Translations under genes and position numbers: made by a program
Notes under the pieces: model-generated
What the model was told of the DNA's origin: nothing
Databases searched by the model: none
Seen by the model: the letters and a program-made list of their open reading frames with translations, nothing else
NCBI RefSeq assembly: GCF_014211915.1
Contig: NZ_CP060041.1
Coordinates: forward strand, 868,001-932,000
From: Burkholderia cenocepacia
Lineage (GTDB): Bacteria > Pseudomonadota > Gammaproteobacteria > Burkholderiales > Burkholderiaceae
Reading direction: 5' to 3'
Length of the DNA: 64,000 nucleotides
Shown here: in pieces, positions 56,671 to 64,000 of the stretch
Numbering within the stretch: the first letter of the stretch is position 1
Layout: every line of letters starts with the position of its first letter

Positions 56671-56686
56671 GGTTGCGTACGCAACC
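56671..56686. repeat. Perfect 16-base palindrome between convergent genes
   Basis: GGTTGCGTACGCAACC is an exact palindrome lying midway between the ends of the ferritin-like and Nramp-like genes. It has no loop, so it is more likely a protein-binding site or part of a bidirectional terminator (a G+C-rich inverted repeat precedes it) than a hairpin by itself. Confidence 0.6.
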
Positions 56687-56712
56687 TTATGCACGTCCCC
56701 CGCTTCAATCCC

Positions 56713-58005
56713 TCACGTCAGCACATCGACGATCATCGTCACCACCGACACCGCCATCAGCGCGACCGCCAGCCAGCCGAACATTTTCGATACCGGCCCG
56801 CTGCCGGGCTGTCCTGCCGCATCGCGCTGTTGCGACAGCAGCATCACCAGCACGAGCATCGGCACCGCCGCGACGCCGTTGAGCACGGCGCTCCAGTACA
56901 ACGCGCGGATCGGGTCGATCGGGCTGAAGCAGATCGCGATGCCGACGATCACGCACAGCGCCAGCACCGTGTAGAACGCGGGTGCGCGCCGCACGGGCTC
57001 GTTCAGCCCTTCGCGAAACCGCCACGCTTCCGCGCAACCGTAGGCGGCGCTGCCCGCGAACGCGGGAATCGCGAGCAGCCCGCAGCCGACGATGCCGAAC
57101 GCGAACACCAGGAACGCGGCTTCGCCGGCGATCGGCCGCAACGCCTCGGCGGCCTGCGCGGTGCTGCCGATGTCGTGCCGGCCGTGCGCGAAGAACACGG
57201 CCGCGCCGATCACCATGATGCAGAACGACACGGCGTTGGTGACGATCATGCCGGTCCACGTGTCGAACGTGATGCGCTGTTCGGTCTCGCTGCGCGTGTT
57301 GCGCTCGCCGTTCTGTTGCTCGGCCGTGGTTTCCTCGACTTCGAGCGCGGCCTGCCACACGAACAGGTACGGGCTCAGCGTCGTGCCGAGCACGGCGACC
57401 GCGGTGGTCGCATAGTCGTGCGTGAAGGCGATGTGCGGCAGCACGATCGCGTGCAGCAGGTTGCCCCAGTCGACGTGCACGAAGCCGAGTTCGAGCACGT
57501 ACGCGATCAGGCCGAGCGTCATCCATTTGAGCCAGCGCGCGTAGCGTTCGTACGACAGCATCACCTGCAACGCGAGCGATGCGATCCCGTAGAGCGGCGC
57601 ATACCAGTAGCTGCGGCCGCCGACGACGAGCGCCGTCGCGTCGCCCATCGCCGCGAGATCGGCGCCGACGTTCACGACGTTGACGATCACGACCATCCCG
57701 ATCAGCATCTTCGCGACGCGCTCGGAATAGTGCTGACGGATGCCGGCCACGAGCCCTTCGCGATTGCGTCGCCCGATGAACGCCGACGCGAGCTGCACGG
57801 CCACCATCATCGGCAGCGTGACGACGATCATCCACAGCATGTTGAAACCGAACTGGCTGCCGGCCTGCGCGTAGACGGCGACGTTGCTCGGATCGGCATC
57901 CGACGCGCCCGCGAGGAGGCCGGGGCCGAGCCGCCGATACCACGGTTTCGCGGCGGCCGGCGGCGCCTCGGCCGCCGGCTGCGCGTCTTCGTCGAGTCCG
58001 CTCAT
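56713..58005 (-). CDS. Nramp-related divalent metal transporter lacking the canonical Met site
   Basis: A 430-residue protein with about 11 membrane helices. Helix 1 has the Nramp metal-binding motif in form DADPSNVA (canonical DPGN). Helix 6 reads TTLSPYLF where manganese/iron Nramps have MPHN, so the soft methionine ligand for transition metals is missing. Divergent SLC11 relatives with altered helix 6 are known, some transporting Mg2+. Mn/Fe specificity should therefore not be assumed. The start overlaps the upstream uracil-DNA-glycosylase-like gene (ATGA). Confidence 0.85.
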   Translation of the reverse strand: MSGLDEDAQPAAEAPPAAAKPWYRRLGPGLLAGASDADPSNVAVYAQAGSQFGFNMLWMIVVTLPMMVAVQLASAFIGRRNREGLVAGIRQHYSERVAKMLIGMVVIVNVVNVGADLAAMGDATALVVGGRSYWYAPLYGIASLALQVMLSYERYARWLKWMTLGLIAYVLELGFVHVDWGNLLHAIVLPHIAFTHDYATTAVAVLGTTLSPYLFVWQAALEVEETTAEQQNGERNTRSETEQRITFDTWTGMIVTNAVSFCIMVIGAAVFFAHGRHDIGSTAQAAEALRPIAGEAAFLVFAFGIVGCGLLAIPAFAGSAAYGCAEAWRFREGLNEPVRRAPAFYTVLALCVIVGIAICFSPIDPIRALYWSAVLNGVAAVPMLVLVMLLSQQRDAAGQPGSGPVSKMFGWLAVALMAVSVVTMIVDVLT

Positions 58006-58673
58006 CCGGCATCCCCGTGCGTCGGGCGCCCGCCGCCGTGGCGCCGCTCGCGGGCGAGGCGCGACGCGGTGCGCAACGCGTCGACCAGCGTGCGGTATGC
58101 ATGCTCGCGGGAATCGGCGCCGCGCGTGCGCAGCACGTACGAAGGGTGATAGGTCGCGACGACGAGCCGGCCGTCCTCGGTGCGCACCGGAGCGCGCGTG
58201 CGCTCCAGCGTCGCGTCGTTGTCCTGCAGCACCGCGCGCAGCGCCGTCGCGCCGAGCGCGACCACCACGCGCGGCTGGACGGCTTGCAGTTCGCGCTCGA
58301 GCCAGTAGTGGCACGCCGCCACTTCACGCTGCGCGGGTGTCTTGTGCAGCCGGCGCTTGCCGCGCGGCTCCCATTTGAAGTGCTTGACCGCGTTCGTCAG
58401 GTAGACATGCGCGCGTTCGATCCCGGCTTCGTCGAGCGCGCGGTCGAGCATGCGGCCGGCCGCGCCGACGAACGGCAGGCCGGCGCGGTCCTCCTGGTCG
58501 CCCGGCTGCTCGCCGACCAGCATGATCGGCGCGTCGACGGGCCCGGCGCCCGGCACCGGCTGCGTCGCGTGTTCCCACAGCGCGCAGCGGCGGCACGCGT
58601 CGAGCGTGGCCGGGGCATCGTCGTCGAGCGGCTGCCGCGTCGGCGCCTGGCGGTCGGGCGTTTTGCGCGTCAT
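58002..58673 (-). CDS. UdgX-type uracil-DNA glycosylase (uracil-crosslinking protein)
   Basis: A 223-residue member of the uracil-DNA glycosylase superfamily, family 4-like. Motif 1 is GEQPGDQEDRAGLPFVG and motif 2 is YHPSYVLR. Cys27, Cys30 and Cys121 are candidate iron-sulfur ligands. It carries the loop KRRLH (106-110), the UdgX signature (KRRIH in Mycobacterium smegmatis), whose His forms a covalent bond to the abasic site after uracil excision. UdgX thus stays bound to uracil-containing DNA. It is cotranscribed with the Nramp-like gene, with a sigma-54 signature upstream. Confidence 0.9.
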   Translation of the reverse strand: MTRKTPDRQAPTRQPLDDDAPATLDACRRCALWEHATQPVPGAGPVDAPIMLVGEQPGDQEDRAGLPFVGAAGRMLDRALDEAGIERAHVYLTNAVKHFKWEPRGKRRLHKTPAQREVAACHYWLERELQAVQPRVVVALGATALRAVLQDNDATLERTRAPVRTEDGRLVVATYHPSYVLRTRGADSREHAYRTLVDALRTASRLARERRHGGGRPTHGDAG

Positions 58674-58829
58674 GCGGCATCTCCGGCGCAGGCCGGACGG
58701 GCGGCACGCTGCCGTCGCGCGGAACATGCCGGCGCTCGTGCTGTCGCACGCGCATTGGGAAGCACACCGGACGATCGAAGCCGCATCGTGCGCATGAAAG
58801 ACTCCTGTGTCGAGGATGCGAGCAAGGCA

Positions 58830-58843
58830 GCAACCGGCATGCC
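58830..58843 (-). promoter_or_regulatory. Sigma-54 promoter signature (GGCATGCCGGTTGC)
   Basis: Minus strand, full GG-N10-GC element 157 bases before the UdgX start, divergent from the possible site at 58860. Confidence 0.55.
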
Positions 58844-58859
58844 GCATGCAGTCGGCATG

Positions 58860-58873
58860 GGCGCGCGCCTTGC
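58860..58873 (+). promoter_or_regulatory. Possible sigma-54 promoter signature (GGCGCGCGCCTTGC)
   Basis: Plus strand GG-N10-GC with a good -12 half and imperfect -24 half, 34 bases before the response-regulator start. Confidence 0.35.
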
Positions 58874-58906
58874 GTGGCAGGCCGGTCCAACGACAGGAGA
58901 AGCACG

Positions 58907-59386
58907 ATGCAACTCGACCCCGGCGACGATCCGGCCGCCGACGACGTGCTGCTGTGGCGCGCGCCCGACAGCGTGCCGCGCCGTCCGCGCCGCGTGCTGG
59001 TCGTCGACGACTATCGCGATGCGGCGGATGCGCTGCGCCTGCTGCTCGAGGCGCGCGGCTTCGAGTGCCAGGTCGCCGACGACCCGTTCGCCGTGTGCGA
59101 CGTCGCGCGCGACTGGCAGCCGTTCGCGGTCGTGCTCGACATTGCGATGCCGGGCCTCGACGGGCTGCAGCTCGCGGCGCGGCTGCGGCGCGATCCGCAA
59201 ACGTCGGACATGCTGCTCATCGCATGCAGCGGGCTTGCGTCGCGGCGCGATTGCGAACGGGCGAAGGAAGCCGGCTTCGACGCGCACTGCGCGAAGCCGC
59301 TGACGCCGCACCGGCTGCTGGGCTACCTCGAATCGGCGAGCGGCGGCGCCATGAAGCCGGACGGGGACGTTACACGACCCTTGTAA
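58907..59386 (+). CDS. Single-domain response regulator
   Basis: A 159-residue CheY-like protein: about 28 N-terminal residues, then a receiver (VLVVDDYRDAADALRLLL, phospho-acceptor Asp in VVLDIAMPGLDG, Ser in IACSG, Lys in CAKPLTP) and no output domain. ACAGGAG precedes the ATG. Stand-alone receivers often serve as phosphate relays for hybrid kinases, and two such kinases lie in this window. It is divergent from udgX. Confidence 0.88.
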   Translation: MQLDPGDDPAADDVLLWRAPDSVPRRPRRVLVVDDYRDAADALRLLLEARGFECQVADDPFAVCDVARDWQPFAVVLDIAMPGLDGLQLAARLRRDPQTSDMLLIACSGLASRRDCERAKEAGFDAHCAKPLTPHRLLGYLESASGGAMKPDGDVTRPL

Positions 59387-59416
59387 AAAGGCTGACGGCG
59401 CGCGGGGCGCGGCCGC

Positions 59417-60628
59417 TCACGCGCCGGTGCGCGGCGCGGCGCGCGCGCTCGAGCGGCCGGCCGCGGCGGCCAGCGCGCCGGCCAGCAGGAGCAGCGCGGC
59501 GCTCAGTGCGAAGGTTGCCCGGTAGCCGTGCAGGTCGAATAGCAAGCCGCCCGTCGTCGCACCGAGCGTGATCGCCAGTTGCACGACCGCCACCATCAGC
59601 CCGCCGCCGGCCTCCGCATCATGCGGCAGCGTGCGCGCGAGCCAGGTCCACCAGCCGACCGGCGCCGCCGTGCCGAGCAGGCCCCACAGCGCGAGCAGGC
59701 ACGCGGTGGCCGCGGTCGACGCGCCGAAGCCCGTCAGCGCGACCGCGATCGCGGCCATCAGCAGCGGCGTGGCGACGAGCGTGCGGTGCAGCCCGTATTT
59801 GAGGACGCCGCCGATCAGCGCGGTGCCCGCGACGCCCGCGACGCCGATCACGAGCAGCATCAGCGACAGCGTGGTCGTGCCCACGTGGGTGACGGTTTCG
59901 AGGAACGGGCGCAGGTAGGTGAACAGCGCGAACTGGCCCATGAAGAACACGCCGACCGCGGCCATGCCCCATGCGACCGGCCGCCGGGCCAGCAGCGCCG
60001 CCGCGCCGACGCGCGTGCGCGGCGGCGCGGACGGCATCGCCGGCAGGCTGACGAGCTTCCAGCCGAGCGCGAGCGCGGCGACCGGCACGACGCAGAAGAA
60101 CGCCCAGCGCCAGCCGACGATCGCGCCGAGGAAGCTGCCGAGCGGCGCGGCCACGACGGTCGCGAGCGCGTTGCCGCCGTTCACGATCGCCAGCGCGCGC
60201 GGCACCTGGCGGTCCGGCACGAGACGCATCGCGGTCGCGGCGGACATCGACCAGAAGCCGCCGATCGCCACGCCGATCAGCGCGCGGCCGGCGATGAACG
60301 CCCCATAGTTCGGCGCGAACGCGACGACCGTGCCGGACACGATCGTCAGCAGCGTCAGCGACAGCAGCAGGCGCTTGCGATCGCAGCGCCCGGCGAGCGA
60401 CGCGATCAGCAGGCTCGTCACGAGCGCGAACGCGCCCGATACGGAGATCGCCTGGCCGGCCTGGCCTTCGCTGACGTGCAGGTCGCCCGCGATCGGCGTG
60501 AGCAGGCTGACCGGCATGAATTCGGACGCGACCAGCGCGAACGCGCCGAGCGACATCGCGAGGACGGCGCCCCACGCGGCGGTATGGCCCGGCGCGGCGC
60601 CGCACTCGGGCGTGGAAACGGATTGCAT
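59417..60628 (-). CDS. MFS transporter, NepI/AraJ-like drug:H+ antiporter group
   Basis: A 403-residue protein with 12 membrane helices. The loop 2-3 motif is GRCDRKRLLL. It starts AVLAMSLGAFALVASEFMPVSLLTPIAGDLHVSEGQAG, a pattern typical of the DHA1 subgroup that includes NepI (purine nucleoside efflux) and AraJ. The last helices are alanine-rich. The ATG is at 60628. It follows the DUF4148 gene by 35 bases and faces a LysR regulator, a common regulator-efflux layout. The substrate is unknown. Confidence 0.9.
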   Translation of the reverse strand: MQSVSTPECGAAPGHTAAWGAVLAMSLGAFALVASEFMPVSLLTPIAGDLHVSEGQAGQAISVSGAFALVTSLLIASLAGRCDRKRLLLSLTLLTIVSGTVVAFAPNYGAFIAGRALIGVAIGGFWSMSAATAMRLVPDRQVPRALAIVNGGNALATVVAAPLGSFLGAIVGWRWAFFCVVPVAALALGWKLVSLPAMPSAPPRTRVGAAALLARRPVAWGMAAVGVFFMGQFALFTYLRPFLETVTHVGTTTLSLMLLVIGVAGVAGTALIGGVLKYGLHRTLVATPLLMAAIAVALTGFGASTAATACLLALWGLLGTAAPVGWWTWLARTLPHDAEAGGGLMVAVVQLAITLGATTGGLLFDLHGYRATFALSAALLLLAGALAAAAGRSSARAAPRTGA

Positions 60629-60663
60629 GACGGAAATCGGAGCGAACGGGGCCGGTCGCGGGC

Positions 60664-60933
60664 TCAGTCGCAATGCGCGGCCGTGTCGCGGCCGGCCAGA
60701 TGCGTGCGCGCGTCGTCGTTGCGGGCGGCCTCCACCTTGATGGCGGCGGCCTGCGCGTCGTCGACCCACGTGCGCGGATTCATGCGGGCGGGATTGAACC
60801 CGGCGGCCGAGTAGCGAACCATGTCCTCGCGAACCTGCTCGCGGGTGAGGCCCGACGCGGATTGCGCGAGCAGCGGGGTGGACGCGACGAGCGCGGCGAC
60901 GGCGGTAACGGTGGCGAAAAGACGGGTATTCAT
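60664..60933 (-). CDS. Exported DUF4148 protein
   Basis: An 89-residue protein with a signal peptide (MNTRLFATVTAVAALVASTPLLAQSA) and the DUF4148 pattern LTREQVREDMVRYSAAGFNPARMNPRTWVDDAQAAAIKVEA. Such small periplasmic proteins are numerous in Burkholderia and near relatives; their function is unknown. It is first in the minus-strand unit with the MFS transporter and divergent from lysR. Confidence 0.85.
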   Translation of the reverse strand: MNTRLFATVTAVAALVASTPLLAQSASGLTREQVREDMVRYSAAGFNPARMNPRTWVDDAQAAAIKVEAARNDDARTHLAGRDTAAHCD

Positions 60934-61126
60934 GGCGTGTGATTCCGGAAAGCGGGAGGCCGGCGTGCCGGGCGGGAGCGCGGCGCGACGGGTCGATGGC
61001 TTCGCAGTCTAGCGAGTCGTCCGGCATCGATTAAGTAGCACGGCGCGCTTGGACTTATTAGCTAAACCGATGAATCGCCGCCGGCGATGCTACGATTGGC
61101 GCTCGTCCCGACCGGAGCCTTTCGAC

Positions 61127-62020
61127 ATGGCGCGCGAAAATTTCAACGATCTGCTCGTCTTTCTCGCGGTGGCCCGCGATCGCAGCTTCACGCGCGCGGC
61201 CGCGCGGCTCGGCGTGTCGCAGTCGGCGCTGAGCCAGACCGTGCGCGATCTCGAAGCGCGGCTCGGCGTGCGGTTGCTGGCGCGCACGACGCGCAGCGTG
61301 TCGACGACCGAGGCCGGCGAAGCGCTGTTCAATGCGGTGGCGCCGCGCATCGACGAGATCTCGGCGCAACTCGCCGCGCTGTCCGATTTCCGGGACAAGC
61401 CGGCCGGCGTGGTGCGCATCACGGCCACCGAGCATCCGATCGACACGGTCATCTGGCCGAAGCTGCGGGCCGTGCTGCCCGACTATCCGGACATCCGCGT
61501 CGAGCTGTCGGTCGACTACGGGTTGTCGAATATCGTGGAGGAGCGCTACGACATCGGCGTGCGGTATGGCGACCAGGTGGCGCAGGACATGATCGCGGTG
61601 CGCATCAGCCCGGACATCCGGATGGCAATGGTCGCCGCGCCGTCCTATCTCGACGGCCGCAAGCCGCCGAAGAAGCCGCAGGATCTGCTCGACCACGACT
61701 GCGTGACGCTGCGGCTCGCGACCGCGAAGGGCATCTACGCGTGGGAATTGAAGAAGGGCAAGAACGCGATCCAGGCGCGCGTGAACGGCCGGATCACCTG
61801 CAACACGCAGCCGCACCTGCTGCAGGCGGCGCTCGACGGCTTCGGCATCGCGTTCGTCACCGAGGACATCGCACACGCGCATCTGCGCAGCGGCGCGCTG
61901 CGGATCGTGATGCCGGACTGGTGCCCGGTGTTCCCCGGTTATCACGCGTACTATCCGAGCCGCCGCCAGGCGTCGCGCGCGTTTTCGGTCGTGATCGACG
62001 CGCTGCGGCATCGGTCGTAG
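61127..62020 (+). CDS. LysR-family transcriptional regulator
   Basis: A 297-residue LysR protein of the CrgA/PA-type subgroup: NFNDLLVFLAVARDRSFTRAAARLGVSQSALSQTVRDLEARLGVRLLARTTRSVSTTEAG, then the effector domain (VVRITATEHPIDTVIWPKL, LSVDYGLSNIVEERYDIGVRYGDQV). The ATG at 61127 is preferred to the upstream in-frame ATG at 61049. It is divergent from the DUF4148-MFS unit, which is the probable target. Confidence 0.92.
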   Translation: MARENFNDLLVFLAVARDRSFTRAAARLGVSQSALSQTVRDLEARLGVRLLARTTRSVSTTEAGEALFNAVAPRIDEISAQLAALSDFRDKPAGVVRITATEHPIDTVIWPKLRAVLPDYPDIRVELSVDYGLSNIVEERYDIGVRYGDQVAQDMIAVRISPDIRMAMVAAPSYLDGRKPPKKPQDLLDHDCVTLRLATAKGIYAWELKKGKNAIQARVNGRITCNTQPHLLQAALDGFGIAFVTEDIAHAHLRSGALRIVMPDWCPVFPGYHAYYPSRRQASRAFSVVIDALRHRS

Positions 62021-62065
62021 CGCACGGCGTCCGGCGCCGGCGCGGCGCGGGCCCCACGCGCGGAT

Positions 62066-62091
62066 AGAAAAAGAACGCCCCGCGCGGGGCG
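62066..62091 (-). terminator. Intrinsic terminator of the CBS/PRC-barrel unit
   Basis: On the minus strand, GCCCCGCGCGGGGC followed by GTTCTTTTTCTAT, 50 bases beyond the stop at 62140. The T-run on this strand shows that it serves the minus-strand genes rather than lysR. Confidence 0.75.
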
Positions 62092-62139
62092 GGGCGGGTC
62101 GAACGGATGCGCCGGCGAACCGGCGCGCGTCAGAGGTGG

Positions 62140-62622
62140 TCAGTGACGGCCGCGCGTGCGCGGATCGTTGAGGTCTTCGGTCGGATCGGTCAACCCGAGC
62201 TCGTCGCCGGCACTCCAGTACGGCGTGCTGCCGTAGAACTCGTGCAGTGGCTCGGCCCATTGCGGATCGGCCATCGCCGGCCAGTGGTCCTTGTCGAACC
62301 CCGGCGCATTGCGAATCCGCTCGGACGATACCGACAGCAGGAAGCACTTGCGTTCGGTATCGAGCGTCAGCGCGCTCCACGGAATCGCGTGCAGCTTGTC
62401 GCCGATGCCGAGGATGCCGCCGCTCGACAGCACCGCATACGCGATGCGGCCGGAGCGCACGTCGAGCATGATGTCCTTGATCTTGCCGACATCGTCGCCG
62501 TCGGTCGTATAAACCTTGTCGCCTTCCAGCGTATCGGCTGCCATCACGTCGGGGCCGGGGCCGGCCGCCGTCGCGGCGCCCTTGCCGATGATGCGGGTCT
62601 GACCTTGATCGGGAGTCTGCAT
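62140..62622 (-). CDS. PRC-barrel domain protein
   Basis: A 160-residue soluble protein: short disordered N-terminus, then a PRC-barrel domain (VMAADTLEGDKVYTTDGDDVGKIKDIMLDVRSGRIAYAVLSSGGILGIGDKLHAIPWSAL) and a C-terminal segment with conserved aromatic residues (GFDKDHWPAMADPQWAEPLHEFYGSTPYW). The latter pattern recurs in stress-associated PRC-barrel proteins of proteobacteria. GGAGGAAACC precedes the ATG. It lies 92 bases after the CBS gene and shares its promoter by inference. Confidence 0.85.
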   Translation of the reverse strand: MQTPDQGQTRIIGKGAATAAGPGPDVMAADTLEGDKVYTTDGDDVGKIKDIMLDVRSGRIAYAVLSSGGILGIGDKLHAIPWSALTLDTERKCFLLSVSSERIRNAPGFDKDHWPAMADPQWAEPLHEFYGSTPYWSAGDELGLTDPTEDLNDPRTRGRH

Positions 62623-62714
62623 GGTTTCCTCCAGGCTGTGTGGGGCGCGACCGTGCCCGGGGCCGGGCCCTGCGGGTCGCGCGGGTGGGCGCGGCGAAGC
62701 GGAAAACCGCTCCG

Positions 62715-63146
62715 TCACGTCTGTTTCGGTTGCGACACGCCTTCGAGCGTGTTCGCCACGTCGTCGCGCTCGGGGCTGGCCGTGCGCGTCGCGATGTCGG
62801 CGAGCGACAGCATGCCGACCAGTCGCTTGTCGTGATCGACGACCGGCAGCCGGCGCAGTTGCGCGTCGGCCATGTAGTGCTGGATCTCGTCCAGCGAATC
62901 GTCGTCGAAGCACCATTCGATCGGGCCGGACGCGACCTCCTGGATGCGCGTCTCCGGCGGCTTGCCGGCCGAGATCGCGCGCACCGCGAGATCTCGGTCC
63001 GTCACCATCCCGACCAGCCGGTTGTTGTCGCACACGGGCAGCGCGCCGATGTCGTAGCGCTCCATCAGTTGAGCGGCGTGACGGATCGAGTCGGTCGGTG
63101 CGATCCGCACGACGTCCTGCGACATGATTTCGTTGACGCGATGCAT
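62715..63146 (-). CDS. CBS-pair protein
   Basis: A 143-residue stand-alone tandem CBS domain protein (RVNEIMSQDVVRIAPTDSIRHAAQLMERYDIGALPVCDNNRLVGMVTDRDLAVRAI; second repeat LRRLPVVDHDKRLVGMLSLADIATR). CBS pairs bind adenine nucleotides and act as energy sensors. CAAGGAG precedes the ATG at 63146. A sigma-54 signature stands 59 bases upstream. Confidence 0.9.
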   Translation of the reverse strand: MHRVNEIMSQDVVRIAPTDSIRHAAQLMERYDIGALPVCDNNRLVGMVTDRDLAVRAISAGKPPETRIQEVASGPIEWCFDDDSLDEIQHYMADAQLRRLPVVDHDKRLVGMLSLADIATRTASPERDDVANTLEGVSQPKQT

Positions 63147-63204
63147 GAATTTCTCCTTGCGGGTTGAGGGTGAAGCAATGTGCCGATGCGGCTGCCGTGT
63201 TCCA

Positions 63205-63218
63205 GCAAACCGCATGCC
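63205..63218 (-). promoter_or_regulatory. Sigma-54 promoter signature (GGCATGCGGTTTGC)
   Basis: Minus strand, full GG-N10-GC element 59 bases before the CBS gene start. Confidence 0.65.
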
Positions 63219-63239
63219 GTGCAGCCGCGGCCCGTGTCG

Positions 63240-63494
63240 TCACTTCTCGTCGCGTTCGCGTTTGTCCTCCCACGGCCCGTCGTCGTGCGTGCCGGGCGGC
63301 GTGTCGGGCTCGATGCGCGTGACGCCGCCGGTCGCGGGCGGGTCGCTGGCCGGAAACGTGTCCTCGAGCTGCTTGTCGATATGACGTTCCGAATGGCGCG
63401 TATGGGTGCGGTCCTGGTCCTTCAGCGGCGGCTGCGCGTCGGGCTGCCGCTCGTGCGCCGGTGCGTCGTGGCCGTGCCGGGTCGAATCCTTCAT
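63240..63494 (-). CDS. Small hydrophilic disordered protein
   Basis: An 84-residue His/Asp/Arg/Pro-rich protein (MKDSTRHGHDAPAHERQPDAQPPLKDQDRTHTRHSERHIDKQLEDTFPASDPP...). The segment DKQLEDTFPASDPPA recurs in small proteobacterial stress proteins that I know only as hypothetical. The ATG is at 63494. A possible sigma-54 signature lies 40 bases upstream. Function unknown. Confidence 0.65.
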   Translation of the reverse strand: MKDSTRHGHDAPAHERQPDAQPPLKDQDRTHTRHSERHIDKQLEDTFPASDPPATGGVTRIEPDTPPGTHDDGPWEDKRERDEK

Positions 63495-63533
63495 CGCGGT
63501 GCTCCGTATCGGTGACGAGGAACCGCCTGTGCC

Positions 63534-63547
63534 GCAACCTGCGTTCC
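63534..63547 (-). promoter_or_regulatory. Possible sigma-54 promoter signature (GGAACGCAGGTTGC)
   Basis: Minus strand GG-N10-GC, one change in the -24 half, 40 bases before the 63494 start and back to back with the plus-strand site at 63562. Confidence 0.5.
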
Positions 63548-63561
63548 CGGCCCACGCGCCC

Positions 63562-63575
63562 GGCACGCGACTTGC
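63562..63575 (+). promoter_or_regulatory. Sigma-54 promoter signature (GGCACGCGACTTGC)
   Basis: Full consensus element, identical to the one at 51829, 92 bases before the gene at 63667. Confidence 0.65.
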
Positions 63576-63666
63576 CGCTGCAACGGCGACGACCAGGACG
63601 ACGACCATGACGACGCGCTCGCGGCGGGAACGACCGCCGCGACCACATCACGCGGGAGGCACGACG

Positions 63667-63969
63667 ATGATTCCGAAACGACGACCAGGGGTGCGCTACG
63701 AGATCAACGTATGCGGCGGCGGATTCGATTCGGTGAAAAGCCATTTCGATACGTGGAAGCACGAGCCGCTGATCTACCGGCCCGAGCGCCGGATGTTCGA
63801 AGGCAAGGCCGACGTGCGGCCGCTCGGCGACGAGACGTTCGGCGCGACCGAGCCCGCGCGCTTCGCGCTGCAGCGGGCGTGCGAGCCGTCGGACCCGTAT
63901 GCGCTCGCTGCACGCGTGCGGGACGACGGCCGCGAGCTGTGGCTCGTGATGGCCGCGTACGACGCGTAG
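63667..63969 (+). CDS. Small hypothetical protein, unknown function
   Basis: A 100-residue soluble protein (MIPKRRPGVRYEINVCGGGFDSVKSHFDTWKHEPLIYRPERRMFEGKADVRPLGDETFG...; ending ELWLVMAAYDA). GGGAGG stands upstream of the ATG and a sigma-54 signature lies 92 bases before it. I recognise no family; the mixed charge and aromatic content look like a real folded protein. The remaining bases to the window end hold nothing I can assign. Confidence 0.65.
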   Translation: MIPKRRPGVRYEINVCGGGFDSVKSHFDTWKHEPLIYRPERRMFEGKADVRPLGDETFGATEPARFALQRACEPSDPYALAARVRDDGRELWLVMAAYDA

Positions 63970-64000
63970 CCCGCGCGCTTGCAAGATTTGCAGCGAACGG

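Overview
The window looks like part of a secondary replicon of a Burkholderia, most likely of the Burkholderia cepacia complex. G+C is high throughout, codon use is uniform, gene content is typical of that group, and the formate dehydrogenase carries the residue (Gln223) that marks the NADP-dependent enzyme described from B. stabilis. I see no rRNA, tRNA, CRISPR array, integrase or insertion sequence. All assignments come from reading the sequence; no database search was run.

Layout. (1) 1-7.5 kb: a catabolic/uptake island. A minus-strand operon (LysR regulator, Rieske oxygenase, polyamine-type ABC transporter) faces a plus-strand polar-amino-acid-type binding protein with two permeases. The three transcription units share a candidate operator (TGCATAG..AAAA). 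(2) 7.7-9.1 kb: trpS, preceded by a short leader ORF with tandem Trp codons and competing RNA hairpins, and a small membrane protein. (3) 9.7-15 kb: a YdeP-type molybdopterin oxidoreductase and a ClpG/ClpK-like AAA+ disaggregase. (4) 15.5-17.8 kb: a family 1 encapsulin with its DyP peroxidase cargo. (5) 18.2-28.3 kb: an HTH-only LysR fragment, PsiE, small stress-type proteins, a MocR regulator, NADP-type formate dehydrogenase, a Rieske-FAD reductase, MarC, a zinc alcohol/formaldehyde dehydrogenase and a Cys-rich copper-storage-like protein. (6) 28.3-34.9 kb: a hybrid histidine kinase, a disordered protein, a BON protein and an unusual ABC exporter fused to a degenerate ATPase-like module and a receiver domain. 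(7) 35.1-51.7 kb: a surface-glycan region: an SDR, a GmhB-type phosphatase, two GT9 heptosyltransferase-like enzymes, a carbamoyltransferase, further glycosyltransferases, a PIG-L deacetylase and a UDP-glucuronate decarboxylase. Two sigma-54 activators and a membrane hybrid kinase are embedded in it. (8) 51.9-64 kb: a stress-protein region (BON, DUF2795, SDRs, DUF4142, ferritin-like, UdgX, Nramp-like, response regulator, PRC-barrel, CBS) interrupted by an MFS transporter operon and a LysR regulator.

The main unifying observation is a recurring sigma-54 (-24/-12) promoter signature, GG-N10-GC of the form GGCAYG-N4-TTGC, in front of at least a dozen transcription units between about 23 and 64 kb, on both strands. 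It sits mostly 40-160 bases before the start codon, including two divergent pairs. Two sigma-54 enhancer-binding proteins lie in the middle. My inference is that this half of the window is one dispersed RpoN regulon joining glycan synthesis, membrane and metal homeostasis, DNA-uracil protection and redox metabolism, probably for stress or persistence. It recalls the low-oxygen-activated (lxa) locus described in B. cenocepacia, but I cannot establish synteny from sequence alone.
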